Below, one piece after another: positions 21,541 through 35,822 of a DNA stretch of 64,000 nucleotides. Position numbers and translations under genes: made by a program. Under the pieces are notes generated by a model. It searched no databases. It was not told where the DNA came from and was given only the letters and a program-made list of their open reading frames with translations. Every line of letters starts with the position of its first letter. The first letter of the stretch is position 1. The stretch is from Isoperla grammatica. Taxonomy: Eukaryota; Arthropoda; Insecta; Plecoptera; Perlodidae. The stretch spans positions 5,264,018 to 5,328,017 of the forward strand of contig OX246743.1 in the NCBI GenBank assembly GCA_945910005.1, given 5' to 3'.

Positions 21541-23734
21541 GATGTTTATTTCAATCAAGCAACATCAACTTTTCCGTTACCCAGCGGATTTTTCACAACA
21601 GCTTATTGAAGCATCAACAGTTTCCACGAACTATAAATAATTATAACAGCTTATTGTTAGTACATTAATTTGTTTTAAAGAGTTTTGGCGCAGTAGTTTG
21701 TATATTACAAGGAACGCAACATAATGCATGGCATGTATATAGCTGTGTATCTACCCGTCCCGTCTTATTGGTGTTCCCTTGCATATCTCGGGGCAGCTAC
21801 AGTGTACATTGTAATGTATGAAAGTCTTGTATTTTCAACAATGCGGTTATGCATTGAAGCGTGCGTGCACTCTGCCCAAGGCCTAAACAGCTGGGCAACA
21901 AAACAGATGCTTTACAGGACAATCGTCCCATGATTTTGTTTTAGTCGTGTTTCGAAGCCCCTAGGATGTCACAACTTGAAAACTCAACTGCGGCCCAGTT
22001 CTGTGTTATTACCTCACACGTATAGCGTAGAGTATGTGATACAACACAGACAATCCATACATATTTGCTGATTTGTTACCGTTCTAGGGAGTGTTGTTTA
22101 GTTAGTTTAGTTTTAATGAAAACCATGTCCGTAAGCACTATCGACAAAATGTGAGTCAACAGAAATATACTTATTTCACTGCGTTGCACTTTGATGGATA
22201 TATAAGCGTATTTGGTGTGGTACTCATTTTGTTCGTATATTTTATGATCGCGTTGAGGGAAAACGTTAAGTTTATATCTGCGTTACTATAGGTACCGCAG
22301 TATTACAAAATACAATCTATAGGTAGTTACGATCGTATTATAATTGACGCGTGTACAAACAAATACAATACAGATATCAATCAAGTTGTGAGCAGAAGCC
22401 AACAGACTTCTCGGCTGATGCTATATGTTGTGATGTTATTATTAATTACAGATGTAATTGTGTAGACGCGTTTAAATAAATACCAATATACGTTATTTTT
22501 TGTCGTTAAAATCTTAAATAACAAAAACATAATTAATTCAAATGGATATTTATTGGTGATACACAAAACGTGGGTAGATTTGTTGTGAAATGCAGGAATC
22601 AATAAAACCGACCCCGACTGGGATTTGCAAGTGGCGCGAGTATACGCCAAGGAAATGAGCCGGCCAATGGCGTCCCTGAGTGGCGCGTGTATCGAGATAG
22701 CCAGTGAGATGTCACGGGATGTCTTGGAGGCGGTGACGTCGCATCGTCCAATTCCCGTCACTGTCAGTCCTGACTTATGAGGAAATAGGTCAGTTTCCCA
22801 CCGGACTACGTTTGTCAGACACCTACTCGGGAATCACGGCGTTGGTATTCACCGCAATTTAAGTCAACTCTTGTATCTAACGGTTTCCTCAGTCATAAAA
22901 CTAATACAAGGCTGAGTGCAAGATACATAAAAGTAAATAAATTACTCTCCAAGTAACCTTAATGTAGAAGATATATTGTAGAATGAAGTGCGAAGGGTGC
23001 AGCAGTATACACATAGGTCTACCATTGCCAGACCCGAGAGTAATTGGTAAATAAATAGCAGTGATTGACTGTTACAAACATTTCCTTACACATTTTGTGC
23101 TATTGTTTATCGTGTGTTGTTGTAATATTCTGAAATACTTAGATTTGTTTGTATACATTGCCTAAACAACTACGATAATTCATTTTTAATCGGGGACCTC
23201 TTACTTTGCGTGTATCGAAGAGGAAGTTTGCTGCTTTATGTAATATAGATACACAATCGTGTGAGTTTTCCTGTGCGGCGAGGGGGTTAACGCATCCACC
23301 TACGTATGTACGCACAAGTAGACAATGTTACGTTTCATTGTTTCATTTTCTAGTAACAGATCGTTGTGCAGCAAATGTTAAAAGTCGATCGATTGAATTT
23401 CATTTGACGTATTATGTGATAGTCTCCCGCCATGCCCCATGCCCCTCATGCCCCAAGGGGCACAGCCGCACAGAGGTACCTCGATCGTCTGTGTTCGAGT
23501 AGTTAGGACGAAGTCTATCGCAGATTACAACGTTGGTTTCTTTAACTACGTTAAAATTCCTAATAGGGACTCTTTGTTTCTCTCTTGTTTGCCCCCCACC
23601 CCCTCCCCCTCCCCCTCCCTCTCTCACACACCACGAGACTTCGACTCACTTCCTTTGTAGGTTACGGATGGAATAATTGAAGCATAGAAAAAAGAATCAA
23701 GTCACATTTTTCCGATATCTGTGTCCAATGCCTG
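21541..23734. other. Unique AT-rich DNA, no gene seen
   Basis: Short open frames (21,724-21,933 +, 22,381-22,761 -, 23,206-23,502 +) lack any recognisable domain, splice context or start signal. A pyrimidine-rich CCCCCTCCCCCT tract lies near 23,590-23,625. Confidence 0.45.
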
Positions 23735-24545
23735 GAAATCATTCTGCCCCGCGCGTTACTGCCTGGAGTATCATTCTGCCCCGCGCATTACTGCCTGGAA
23801 TATCATTCTGCCCCGCGCGTTACTGCCTGGAATATCATTCTGCCCCGCGCGTTACTGCCTGGAATATCATTCTGCCCCGCGCGTTACTGCCTGGAATATC
23901 ATTCTGCCCCGCGCGTTACTGCCTGGAATATCATTCTGCCCCGCGCGTTACTGCCTGGAGTATCATTCTGCCCCGCGCATTACTGCCTGGAATATCATTC
24001 TGCCCCGCGCGTTACTGCCTGGAATATCATTCTGCCCCGCGCGTTACTGCCTGGAATATCATTCTGCCCCGCGCGTTACTGCCTGGAATATCATTCTGCC
24101 CCGCGCATTACTGCCTGGAATATCATTCTGCCCCGCGCGTTACTGCCTGGAATATCATTCTGCCCCGCGCATTACTGCCTGGAATATCATTCTGCCCCGC
24201 GCGTTACTGCCTGGAATATCATTCTGCCCCGCGCGTTACTGCCTGGGATATCATTCTTCCCCGCGCGTTACTGCCTGGGATATCATTCTGCCCCGCGCGT
24301 TACTGCCTGGAATGTCATTCTGCCCCGCGCGTTACTGCCTGGAATATGATTCTGCCCCGTGCATTACTGCCTGGAATATCATTCTGCCCCGCGCATTACT
24401 GCCTGGAAATCATTCTGCCCCGCGCATTACTGCCTGGAATATCATTCTGCCCCGCGCGTTACTGCCTGGAATATCATTCTGCCCCGCGCGTTACTGCCTG
24501 GAATATCATTCTGCCCCGCGCGTTACTGCCTGGAATATCATTTTG
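23735..24545. repeat. 32-bp minisatellite, about 25 copies
   Basis: The unit is ATTCTGCCCCGCGCGTTACT followed by GCCTGGAATATC. Variants are GCGCATTAC and one unit shortened to GGAAATC. The unit is GC-rich compared with the AT-rich flanks. The long plus-strand open frames across it are products of the repeat. Confidence 0.95.
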
Positions 24546-27212
24546 CCGGCTGTCGGAGGTCCCGTAGGGCGCAAACCTTGGAGCCTAATTGGTAGATTGC
24601 TTGGTTGTTGGCGGGGCGCCCTGGATGGTAACAATAGCGCCCCCCCCCTCCCCCTCCCCCCCCCACCCCAACCCCCACCCCCACCCCCACCCCCCGTGTA
24701 ATTAGTGGCGTCGTCCTAGGAAGCTTCCGGAAGATTCACTTTTACCGAGAGAATGATAAGCGATTAGGTAAGTGGAGGGGGGGGGGGGGGGGGGGGGGTA
24801 GATTAAGACGAATTTAGAAAGTCGTCGAAATATCGCTTACACAGTTTGTCGATAATGGATGATGAAGACCAATGGTTGAGTGGCTTCGTTTAGCTTCGAG
24901 TGGAAGGGCCGCGGTCTAGTGCCAGACAAGTGCTATGTTGATTGCACTACCTCGCTGCTAAACAGTACACACATAATACCGGGTGCCACAATGCCATGTG
25001 ATTGTTTCTTCGTTGTTTCAAAACATCAACTGTAACTTTGGTTTGCTGTTATTACTGGATAGCAACTCAAATGGGCCTAAACTTGTTTGTCCCGATTAGT
25101 TTTTTAATCGTTTACAATGGCATATAATAATAATGGTGGCCGTTGGTATCTGAGTATAGATGACTCAGTACATGTTCTTTGTCTTAAACCACAGTCTTAC
25201 TTAATTAACTTTTAAGATGTTAAAAATAGGCTCCGTCTCGAACGTGATAAAGTGTATAAAATAAACAAGATTAGCTAAAACAAGAACCGTATAATTTGAT
25301 TATTTTAGATTGCTCAATTTTCATCTCTGTACCGACGGTGAACGAGGAAGGGAGAAGTTGCACAATGCTAAGTAGATCTCTAGTTTGAATTTTGACTCGT
25401 TATTAATCTTATAATCCGTTCGCGGAGTCCTGTTAAATGCGCGTCCCTATCCAATTTCGCCGTTTTAATCGCGAACCGTCGCATATAGCGGATACCTAAT
25501 TTAAACTTTGAGCTATTAAAGCTATTATAAACCAGGCCAGGTTGCGAATCTTTGTTTTGGTAACGTAACTGAACTGTGTGCCGTTGTTGGTCGGTAAGAG
25601 AGTGCACTTTAAGACTGGCTTATTTTCACCGGTTTCTTCATTACCACTCGCTGCCATCATTTCTGCAGTATACCGTATCTTAATATTTGAAGACAAAAAT
25701 ATATTTTCTTTAATTTATCCTTTTACATTCAGTCCTTATAATAATAACAACCTTTATTGGTTTCTGCAGCCATAGCTGTTGCCGTAAGACACAGAATAAC
25801 AAACAGTTTATATCAAAACGAAAATAGAAACAAATGACACTTATACACAACACTTATTACAAAATACAATTTATATATGAACTAAACAAAATTAAGAATA
25901 CAAATGGTGCCTAAAGATGAAAATAGACCATCGCAATACGGCCAGAACAATTTCTTCGGTGATACTTGATGGCAATTTGAACGTCTTCCGGAATTCCTCG
26001 AAAAAGCCGGGGATTGTACCCCTACAATACTTGCTTGTATATTTCCTGTGTGCAATCGTGGACATTGCTTCTAAATAATATCACACCCCAAGAGTTATGG
26101 GTACAAAAGTTTGAAGCTATAAACATTCAACTAGAAAATGAAAACAAAATGATAAAGCACACGACACAACTGATGCGAAACTGGAGTCACAATCAGCTAT
26201 CATGAAACATGACATACAAGAACACATAACTAACACAAACATAAAAATTACACAGAGAAAACATAAGCGAAGAGACAGGAAACTCAAGATCGGGAATAAA
26301 CGTAAAAAGTAAAATCGAAAAACAAAATGATGTCCAAACAAAACCATTCATTTCAACAACGTCCCCTTTGTACGAACTATCGTACTCGAAGATTGCGGCG
26401 ACACTTGGCCAGGCAATATGTGTTTGTGACGTCACTCGTAATGAGATTTAAACTGCGCTTTTCGTGGCAGATCGATGTAGCTAAAGAAATAATACTGAGG
26501 GCATCCTAAAGCTATAAGTGCCACCATGACATCCACGACACCGTCATCAGTTCAAGCTAAAAGATAACCACCAAATAACTATACGCCGTTGTGTGTACTT
26601 TTGTATGGTGGTAATGATCGTCTCCGTGTTAAGAAATGTCATCAAATGTGTTTTTATTCGCGAATCGTCGCTCTTCAACCCTCAAATGATGACATATGAA
26701 CATTTACCACCGTAGCCATATTTTATTCATGATTGTTAAAGTTCGTCTTCACATTCGCATCCTTTGACTTTCAAAATACCAACAAACTGCAATAAAAGAT
26801 TTATTAAAGACAAAGTATGGGTGTTTCATTCCATCCCAATCCACCCGTCACCAATACTTGAAAGTCCCTCGATCGATTCGAGTATAATATAAATATTTAT
26901 CATGCGCCATCGCCCTCGCTCACAATCGTCGCTGTGTGTTGGTTTTCATCGCGGTTTTATTTTATCTTTGGTTATCAAGAGCTTTTCTTCGTACGGGCGC
27001 GGGTGTATTCCAATAGGCTGCGGCTTTATTACCCTTAGCAGCGGCCGCCCTCTGCATAAACCTTCTATATCACTCTACCTGGGGTCCCCTGGGCGCACGA
27101 AAAAAGAGTTAGATGAAAAATAGATCATTCCTAAGTCCAAACCAATCTTTCAAATTGCATTCGATAAATTGGAAGCTTTTCCGGTGGAAATATAATAAAG
27201 GTATATCGGATT
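24546..27212. other. Unique sequence with C- and G-rich tracts, no gene seen
   Basis: A C-rich tract with CCCCCACCCCCACC lies at 24,640-24,695 and a run of about 22 G at 24,777-24,798. The remainder, to the start of the 94/98-bp array, has only short unrecognised open frames. Confidence 0.5.
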
Positions 27213-30200
27213 CATGAGGCTTAGCCTTGTAGCGTTGCGATGTAACACAATGCGTGAGATGGTTCTGGTATCTGACACAGTCACAGTTTCAAAGTGGCGC
27301 GGTCTGTGTTGATGAGGCTTAGCCTTGTAGCGTTGCGATGTAACACAATGCGTGTGATGGTTCTGGTATCGGACACAGTCACAGTTTCAAAGTGGCGCTG
27401 TCTGTGTTGATGAGGCTTAGCCTTGTAGCGTTGCGATGTAACACAATGCGTGTGATGGTTCTGGTATCGGACACAGTCACAGTTTCAAAGTGGCGCTGTC
27501 TGTGTTGATGAGGCTTAGCCTTGTAGCGTTGCGATGTAACACAATGCGTGTGATGGTTCTGGTATCTGACACAGTCACAGTTACAAAGTGGCGCTGTGTT
27601 GATGAGGCTTAGCCTTGTAGCGTTGCGATGTAACACAATGCTGTGATGGTTCTGGTATCTGACAGTCACAGTTACAAAGTGGAGCTGTGTTGATGAGGCT
27701 TAGCCTTGTAGCGTTGCGATGTAACACAATGCGGGTGATGGTTCTGGTATCTGACAGTCACAGTTACAAAGTGCCGCTGTGTTGATGAGGCTTAGCCTTG
27801 TAGCGTTGCGATGTAACACAATGCGTGTGATGGTTCTGGTATCTGACACAGTCACAGTTACAAAGTGCCGCTGTGTTGATGAGGCTTAGCCTTGTAGCGT
27901 TGCGATGTAACACAATGCGTTCTGGTATCTGACACAGTCACAGTTTCAAAGTGGAGCTGTGTTGATGGGGCTTAGCCTTGTAGCGTTGCGATGTAACACA
28001 ATGCTGTGATGGTTCTGCTATCTGACACAGTCACAGTTTCAAAGTGGCACTGTCTGTGTTGATGGGGCTTAGCCTTGTAGCGTTGCGATGTAACACAATG
28101 CTGGTGATGGTTCTGGTATCTGACACAGTCACAGTTTCAAAGTGGCGCTGTGTTGATGGGGCTTAGCCTTGTAGCGTTGCGATGTAACACAATGCGGGTG
28201 ATGGTTCTGGTATCTGACACAGTCACAGTTTCAAAGTGGCGCTGTGTTGATGAGGCTCAGCCTTGTAGCGTTGCGATGTATCACAATGCTGTGATGGTTC
28301 TGGTATCTGACAGTCACAGTTACAAAGTGGCGCTGTGTTGATGAGGCTTAGCCTTGTAGCGTTGCGATGTAACACAATGCGGGTGATGGTTCTGGTATCT
28401 GACACAGTCACAGTTTCAAAGTGGCGCTGTCTGTGTTGATGAGGCTTAGCCTTGTAGCGTTGCGATGTAACACAATGCGTGAGATGGTTCTGCTATCTGA
28501 CACAGTCACAGTTTCAAAGTGGCGCTGTGTTGATGAGGCTTAGCCTTGTAGCGTTGCGATGTAACACAATGCGGGTGATGGTTCTGGTATCTGACAGTCA
28601 CAGTTACAAAGTGCCGCTGTGTTGATGAGGCTTAGCCTTGTAGCGTTGCGATGTAACACAATGCGTTCTGGTATCTGACACAGTCACAGTTTCAAAGTGG
28701 CGCTGTGTTGATGGGGCTTAGCCTTGTAGCGTTGCGATGTAACACAATGCTGTGATGGTTCTGGTATCTGACAGTCACAGTTACAAAGTGGCGCTGTGTT
28801 GATGAGGCTTAGCCTTGTAGCGTTGCGATGTAACACAATGCTGTGATGGTTCTGGTATCTGACAGTCACAGTTACAAAGTGGAGCTGTGTTGATGAGGCT
28901 TAGCCTTGTAGCGTTGCGATGTAACACAATGCGTGTGATGGTTCTGGTATCTGACACAGTCACAGTTTCAAAGTGCCGCTGTGTTGATGAGGCTTAGCCT
29001 TGTAGCGTTGCGATCTAACACAATGCGTGTGATGGTTCTGGTATCTGACACAGTCACAGTTTCAAAGTGCCGCTGTGTTGATGAGGCTTAGCCTTGTAGC
29101 GTTGCGATGTAACACAATGCTGTGATGGTTCTGGTATCTGACAGTCACAGTTACAAAGTGGAGCTGTGTTGATGAGGCTTAGCCTTGTAGCGTTGCGATG
29201 TAACACAATGCGGGTGATGGTTCTGGTATCTGACAGTCACAGTTACAAAGTGCCGCTGTGTTGATGAGGCTTAGCCTTGTAGCGTTGCGATGTAACACAA
29301 TGCGTTCTGGTATCTGACACAGTCACAGTTTCAAAGTGGCGCTGAGTTGATGGGGCTTAGCCTTGTAGCGTTGCGATGTAACACAATGCTGTGATGGTTC
29401 TGCTATCTGACACAGTCACAGTTTCAAAGTGGCACTGTCTGTGTTGATGGGGCTTAGCCTTGTAGCGTTGCGATGTAACACAATGCTGGTGATGGTTCTG
29501 GTATCTGACACAGTCACAGTTTCAAAGTGGCGCTGTGTTGATGGGGCTTAGCCTTGTAGCGTTGCGATGTAACACAATGCGGGTGATGGTTCTGGTATCT
29601 GACACAGTCACAGTTTCAAAGTGGCGCTGTGTTGATGAGGCTCAGCCTTGTAGCGTTGCGATGTATCACAATGCTGTGATGGTTCTGGTATCTGACAGTC
29701 ACAGTTACAAAGTGGCGCTGTGTTGATGAGGCCTAGCCTTGTAGCGTTGCGATGTAACACAATGCGGGTGATGGTTCTGGTATCTGACACAGTCACAGTT
29801 ACAAAGTGGCGCTGTGTTGATGAGGCTTAGCCTTGTAGCGTTGCGATCTAACACAATGCGGGAGATGGTTCTGGTATCTGACACAGTCACAGTTACAAAG
29901 TGGCGCTGTGTTGATGAGGCTTAGCCTTGTAGCGTTGCGATCTAACACAATGCGGGAGATGGTTCTGGTATCTGACACAGTCACAGTTTCAAAGTGGCGC
30001 TGTGTTGATGAGGCTCTGCCTTGTAGCGTTGCGATGTAACACAATGCGTGTGATGGTTCTGGTATCTGACACAGTCACAGTTTCAAAGTGGCGCTGTCTG
30101 TGTTGATGAGGCTTAGCCTTGTAGCGTTGCGATGTAACACAATGCGTGTGATGGTTCTGGTATCTGACACAGTCACAGTTTCAAAGTGGCGCTGTGTTGA

Positions 30201-33200
30201 TGAGGCTTAGCCTTGTAGCGTTGCGATGTAACACAATGCGTGTGATGGTTCTGGTATCTGACACAGTCACAGTTTCAAAGTGGCGCTGTGTTGATGAGGC
30301 TTAGCCTTGTAGCGTTGCGATCTAACACAATGCGTGTGATGGTTCTGGTATCTGACACAGTCACAGTTTCAAAGTGGCGCTGTGTTGATGAGGCTTAGCC
30401 TTGTAGCGTTGCGATGTAACACAATGCGTGTGATGGTTCTGGTATCTGACACAGTCACAGTTTCAAAGTGGCGCTGTCTGTGTTGATGAGGCTTAGCCTT
30501 GTAGCGTTGCGATGTAACACAATGCGTGTGATGGTTCTGGTATCTGACACAGTCACAGTTTCAAAGTGGCGCTGTCTGTGTTGATGAGGCTTAGCCTTGT
30601 AGCGTGGCGATCTAACACAATGCGTGTGATGGTTCTGGTATCTGACACAGTCACAGTTTCAAAGTGGCGCTGTGTTGATGAGGCTTAGCCTTGTAGCGTT
30701 GCGATGTAACACAATGCGGGTGATGGTTCTGGTATCTGATACAGTCACAGTTTCAAAGTGGCGCTGTGTTGATGAGGCTCAGCCTTGTATAGCGTTGCGA
30801 TGTAACACAATGCGTGTAATGGTTCTGGTATCTGATACAGTCACAGTTTCAAAGTGGCGCTGTGTTTATGAGGCTTAGCCTTGTAGCGTTGCGATGTAAC
30901 ACAATGCGGTGATGGTTCTGGTATCTGACACAGTCACAGTTACAAAGTGGCGCTGTGTTGATGAGGCTTAGCCTTGTAGCGTTGCGATGTAACACAATGC
31001 GGGTGATGGTTCTGGTATCTGACACAGTCACAGTTTCAAAGTGGCGCTGTGTTGATGAGGCTTAGCCTCGTAGCGTTGCGATGTAACACAATGCGTGCGA
31101 TGGTTCTGGTATCTGACACAGTCACAGTTTCAAAGTGGCGCTGTGTTGATGAGGCTTAGCCTTGTAGCGTTGCGATGTAACACAATGCGGGTGATGGTTC
31201 TGGTATCTGACACAGTCACAGTTACAAAGTGGCGCTGTGTTGATGAGGCTTAGCCTTGTAGCGTTGCGATGTAACACAATGCGGGTGATGGTTCTGGTAT
31301 CTGACACAGTCACAGTTTCAAAGTGGCGCTGTGTTGATGAGGCTTAGCCTTGTAGCGTTGCGATGTAACACAATGCGGGTGATGGTTCTGGTATCTGACA
31401 CAGTCACAGTTTCAAAGTGGCGCTGTGTTGATGAGGCTTAGCCTTGTAGCGTTGCGATGTAACACAATGCGTGAGATGGTTCTGGTATCTGACACAGTCA
31501 CAGTTTCAAAGTGGCGCTGTGTTGATGAGGCTTAGCCTTGTAGCGTTGCGATGTAACACAATGCGTGCGATGGTTCTGGTATCTGACACAGTCACAGTTT
31601 CAAAGTGGCGCTGTGTTGATGAGGCTTAGCCTTGTAGCGTTGCGATGTAACACAATGCGTGCGATGGTTCTGGTATCTGACACAGTCACAGTATCAAAGT
31701 GGCGCTGTGTTTATGAGGCTTAGCCTTGTAGCGTTGCGATGTAACACAATGCGTGTGATGGTTCTGGTATCTGACACAGTCACAGTTTCAAAGTGGCGCT
31801 GTGTGATGAGGCTTAGCCTTGTAGCGTTGCGATGTAACACAATGCGGGTGATGGTTCTGGTATCTGACACAGTCACAGTTTCAAAGTGGCGCTGTGTTGA
31901 TGAGGCTTAGCCTTGTAGCGTTGCGATGTAACACAATGCGTTTTATGGTTCTGGTATCTGACACAGTCACAGTTACAAAGTGGCGCTGTGTTCATGAGGC
32001 TTAGCCTTGTAGCGTTGCGATGTAACACAATGCGGGTGATGGTTCTGGTATCTGACACAGTCACAGTTTCAAAGTGGCGCTGTCTGTGTTGATGAGGCTT
32101 AGCCTTGTAGCGTTGCGATGTAACACAATGCGGGTGATGGTTCTGGTATCTGACACAGTCACAGTTTCAAAGTGGCGCTGTGTTGATGAGGCTTAGCCTT
32201 GTAGCGTTGCGATGTAACACAATGCGGGTGATGGTTCTGGTATCTGACACAGTCACAGTTTCAAAGTGGCGCTGTGTTGATGAGGCTTAGCCTTGTAGCG
32301 TTGCGATGTAACACAATGCGGGTGATGGTTCTGGTATCTGACACAGTCACAGTTTCAAAGTGGCGCTGTGTTGATGAGGCTTAGCCTTGTAGCGTTGCGA
32401 TGTAACACAATGCGGGTGATGGTTCTGGTATCTGACACAGTCACAGTTTCAAAGTGGCGCTGTGTTGATGAGGCTTAGCCTTGTAGCGTTGCGATGTAAC
32501 ACAATGCGGGTGATGGTTCTGGTATCTGACACAGTCACAGTTTCAAAGTGGCGCTGTCTGTGTTGATGAGGCTTAGCCTTGTAGCGTTGCGATGTAACAC
32601 AATGCGGGTGATGGTTCTGGTATCTGACACAGTCACAGTTTCAAAGTGGCGCTGTCTGTGTTGATGAGGCTTAGCCTTGTAGCGTTGCGATGTAACACAA
32701 TGCGGGTGATGGTTCTGGTATCCGACACAGTCACAGTTTCAAAGTGGCGCTGTGTTGATGAGGCTTAGCCTTGTAGCGTTGCGATGTAACACAATGCGGG
32801 TGATGGTTCTGGTATCTGACACAGTCACAGTTTCAAAGTGGCGCTGTGTTGATGAGGCTTAGCCTTGTAGCGTTGCGATGTAACACAATGCGGGTGATGG
32901 TTCTGGTATCTGACACAGTCACAGTTTCAAAGTGGCGATGTCTGTGTTGATGAGGCTTAGCCTTGTAGCGTTGCGATGTAACACAATGCGGGTGATGGTT
33001 CTGGTATCTGACACAGTCACAGTTTCAAAGTGGCGCTGTCTGTGTTGATGAGGCTTAGCCTTGTAGCGTTGCGATGTAACACAATGCGTGTGATGGTTCT
33101 GGTATCTGACAGTCACAGTATCAAAGTGGCGCTGTGTTGATGGGGCTTAGCCTTGTAGCGTTGCGATGTAACACAATGCGTGCGATGGTTCTGGTATCTG

Positions 33201-34746
33201 ACGCAGTCACAGTTTCAAAGTGGCGCTGTCTGTGTTGATGAGGCTTAGCCTTGTAGCGTTGCGATGTAACACAATGCGTGTGATGGTTCTAGTATCTGAC
33301 ACAGTCACAGTTTCAAAGTGGCGCTGTGTTGATGAGGCTTAGCCTTGTAGCGTTGCGATGTAACACAATGCGGGTGATGGTTCTGGTATCTGACACAGTC
33401 ACAGTTTCAAAGTGGCGCTGTCTGTGTTGATGAGGCTTAGCCTTGTAGCGTTGCGATGTAACACAATGCGTGTGATGGTTCTGGTATCTGACACAGTCCC
33501 AGTTTCAAAGTGGCGCTGTGTTGATGAGGCTTAGCCTTGTAGCGTTGCGATGTAACACAATGCGTGTGATGGTTCTGGTATCTGACACAGTCACAGTTTC
33601 AAAGTGGCGCTGTGTTGATGAGGCTTAGCCTTGTAGCGTTGCGATGTAACACAATGCGTGTGATGGTTCTGGTATCTGACAGTCACAGTATCAAAGTGGC
33701 GCTGTGTTGATGGGGCTTAGCCTTGTAGCGTTGCGATGTAACACAATGCGTGCGATGGTTCTGGTATCTGACGCAGTCACAGTTACAAAGTGGCGCTGTG
33801 TTGATGAGGCTTAGCCTTGTAGCGTTGCGATGTAACACAATGCGGGTGATGGTTCTGGTATCTGACACAGTCACAGTTTCAAAGTGGCGCTGTCTGTGTT
33901 GATGAGGCTTAGCCTTGTAGCGTTGCGATGTAACACAATGCGGGTGATGGTTCTGGTATCTGACACAGTCACAGTTACAAAGTGCCGCTGTGTTAATGAG
34001 GCTTAGCCTTGTAGCGTTGCGATGTAACACAATGCGGGTGATGGTTCTGGTATCTGACGCAGTCACAGTTACAAAGTGGCGCTGTGTTGATGGGGCTTAG
34101 CCTTGTAGCGTTGCGATGTAACACAATGCGTGTGATGGTTCTGGTATCTGACAGTCACAGTTTCAAAGTGGCGCTGTGTTGATGAGGCTTAGCCTTGTAG
34201 CGTTGCGATGTATCACAATGCTGTGATGGTTCTGGTATCTGACAGTCACAGTTACAAAGTGGCGCTGTGTTGATGAGGCCTAGCCTTGTAGCGTTGCGAT
34301 GTAACACAATGCGGGTGATGGTTCTGGTATCTGACACAGTCACAGTTTCAAAGTGGCGCTGTCTGTGTTGATGAGGCTTAGCCTTGTAGCGTTGCGATGT
34401 AGCACAATGCGTGTGATGGTTCTGGTATCTGACACAGTCACAGTTACAAAGTGGCGCTGTGTTGATGAGGCTTAGCCTTGTAGCGTTGCGATGTAACACA
34501 ATGCGGGTGATGGTTCTGGTATCTGACACAGTCACAGTTTCAAAGTGGCGCTGTCTGTGTTGATGAGGCTTAGCCTTGTAGCGTTGCGATGTAGCACAAT
34601 GCGTGTGATGGTTCTGGTATCTGACACAGTCACAGTTACAAAGTGGCGCTGTGTTGATGGGGTTTAGCCTTGTAGCGTTGCGATGTAACACAATGCGGGT
34701 GATGGTTCTGGTATCTGACACAGTCACAGTTTCAAAGTGGCACTGT
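27213..34746. repeat. 94/98-bp satellite array, about 80 copies
   Basis: The unit contains GATGAGGCTTAGCCTTGTAG, GCGATGTAACACAATGCG, TGATGGTTCTGGTATCTGAC and CACAGTTTCAAAGTGGCGCT. Lengths are 98 bp when GCTGTCTGTGTT is present and 94 when it is GCTGTGTT, with smaller deletions (CACA before GTCACAG, or GTGTGATG after TGC). Block duplications are visible, for example 27,960-28,340 against 29,345-29,725, offset 1,385 bp. The array carries no supported gene. Confidence 0.97.
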
Positions 34747-35822
34747 CTTCGCTTTGTTTGGTTTTCCCAATTTGTTAATGTTACCCGTTGTTTCCATATT
34801 TCTTGCTGTGGAAAACTCTGCTTTGTGTTTTGTGTAATGCGGTTTTTATGGTGAGGTACCCCATAAAGTATAAACTATTAGAATTGTCCATTTCAAAATT
34901 TGGAAAAACGTTAAGAAATTAAATCAAAATACGTTGCTTTCGTAGGGTTCATTGGTGCAACTGTAAGGACAACTGGTGTCAGTGTAACTGTAATGTATAG
35001 GATTGCAACTGTGTCATTAGTCCAAATACATTACGTTCATAAAAATTGTCATGTCATGTGTTTTGTTTCGGACAAACATTTAGTACGTGGCAGTGAGAAA
35101 GATGCAACGACATTCGGTCCCTTACAAACCCTGACTTATGTTTTACCTTAATTAATTATGATAGTTCAGTTCGCGGCCAGCTCGATGTAAGCTTACGTTT
35201 TAGCATTCCGACATTCTTTATTTCCAAGACCAAAGACTTAACATTTCTAAGATATAATAGCCCGTTTCTATATGATGTTTTTCTTTTCGTACCTGCTAAA
35301 ATCTTTGCCCGTCTTCTCTAAAAACAGCAAAGAGCAACATCAAAGATATAAAAATACCGTCTAATGGAAAGTGAGAGGCAGCCGTGTAGGCTATCGATCA
35401 GTGCGCAGGTGTATTGCAGGGGTGCCGGCCCTTTGACAGCCAGGGGTAGTCTAGGCTTCTGGACAAACTTATTGGACTCTTACCCCGAAATTTCTCAACC
35501 GCCCAGAAGAGTATTTACAAATTGGAAGTTGAGTGAAATCGACTAACAAATAACGGTAATAAATCTCGACACGCCCTGCATAGAGGGTCCTGGAATGGAG
35601 CCAAGAGTATCTTGTAACGTACTCTGCAATATTATGAAGGAGTCAAATTAGGGAGGATTTAACGGGACAAAGAAGCGGATAACTGCCCTGCTTTGCAATT
35701 GAAATTAGGCGGCCTGTCAGTCAGTTCTAGTCAAAAACGAAACGAAACGCAACAAAAAATGTAAATATGATTTATTCGCCTGCTTGTCTATCATTCACTG
35801 TGTGGAAGTATTGAGACCCCTA
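34747..35822. other. Unique sequence, no gene seen
   Basis: AT-rich with short unrecognised open frames (for example 35,364-35,546 +). Confidence 0.5.

Noticed and set aside
22600..22790. Possible inverted-repeat element around two GTGGCGCG phrases
   Set aside because: The phrases are direct, not inverted, and too short to define an element.
23721..24701. 326-codon frame over the 32-bp array
   Set aside because: Frame rotation through a stop-free minisatellite unit.
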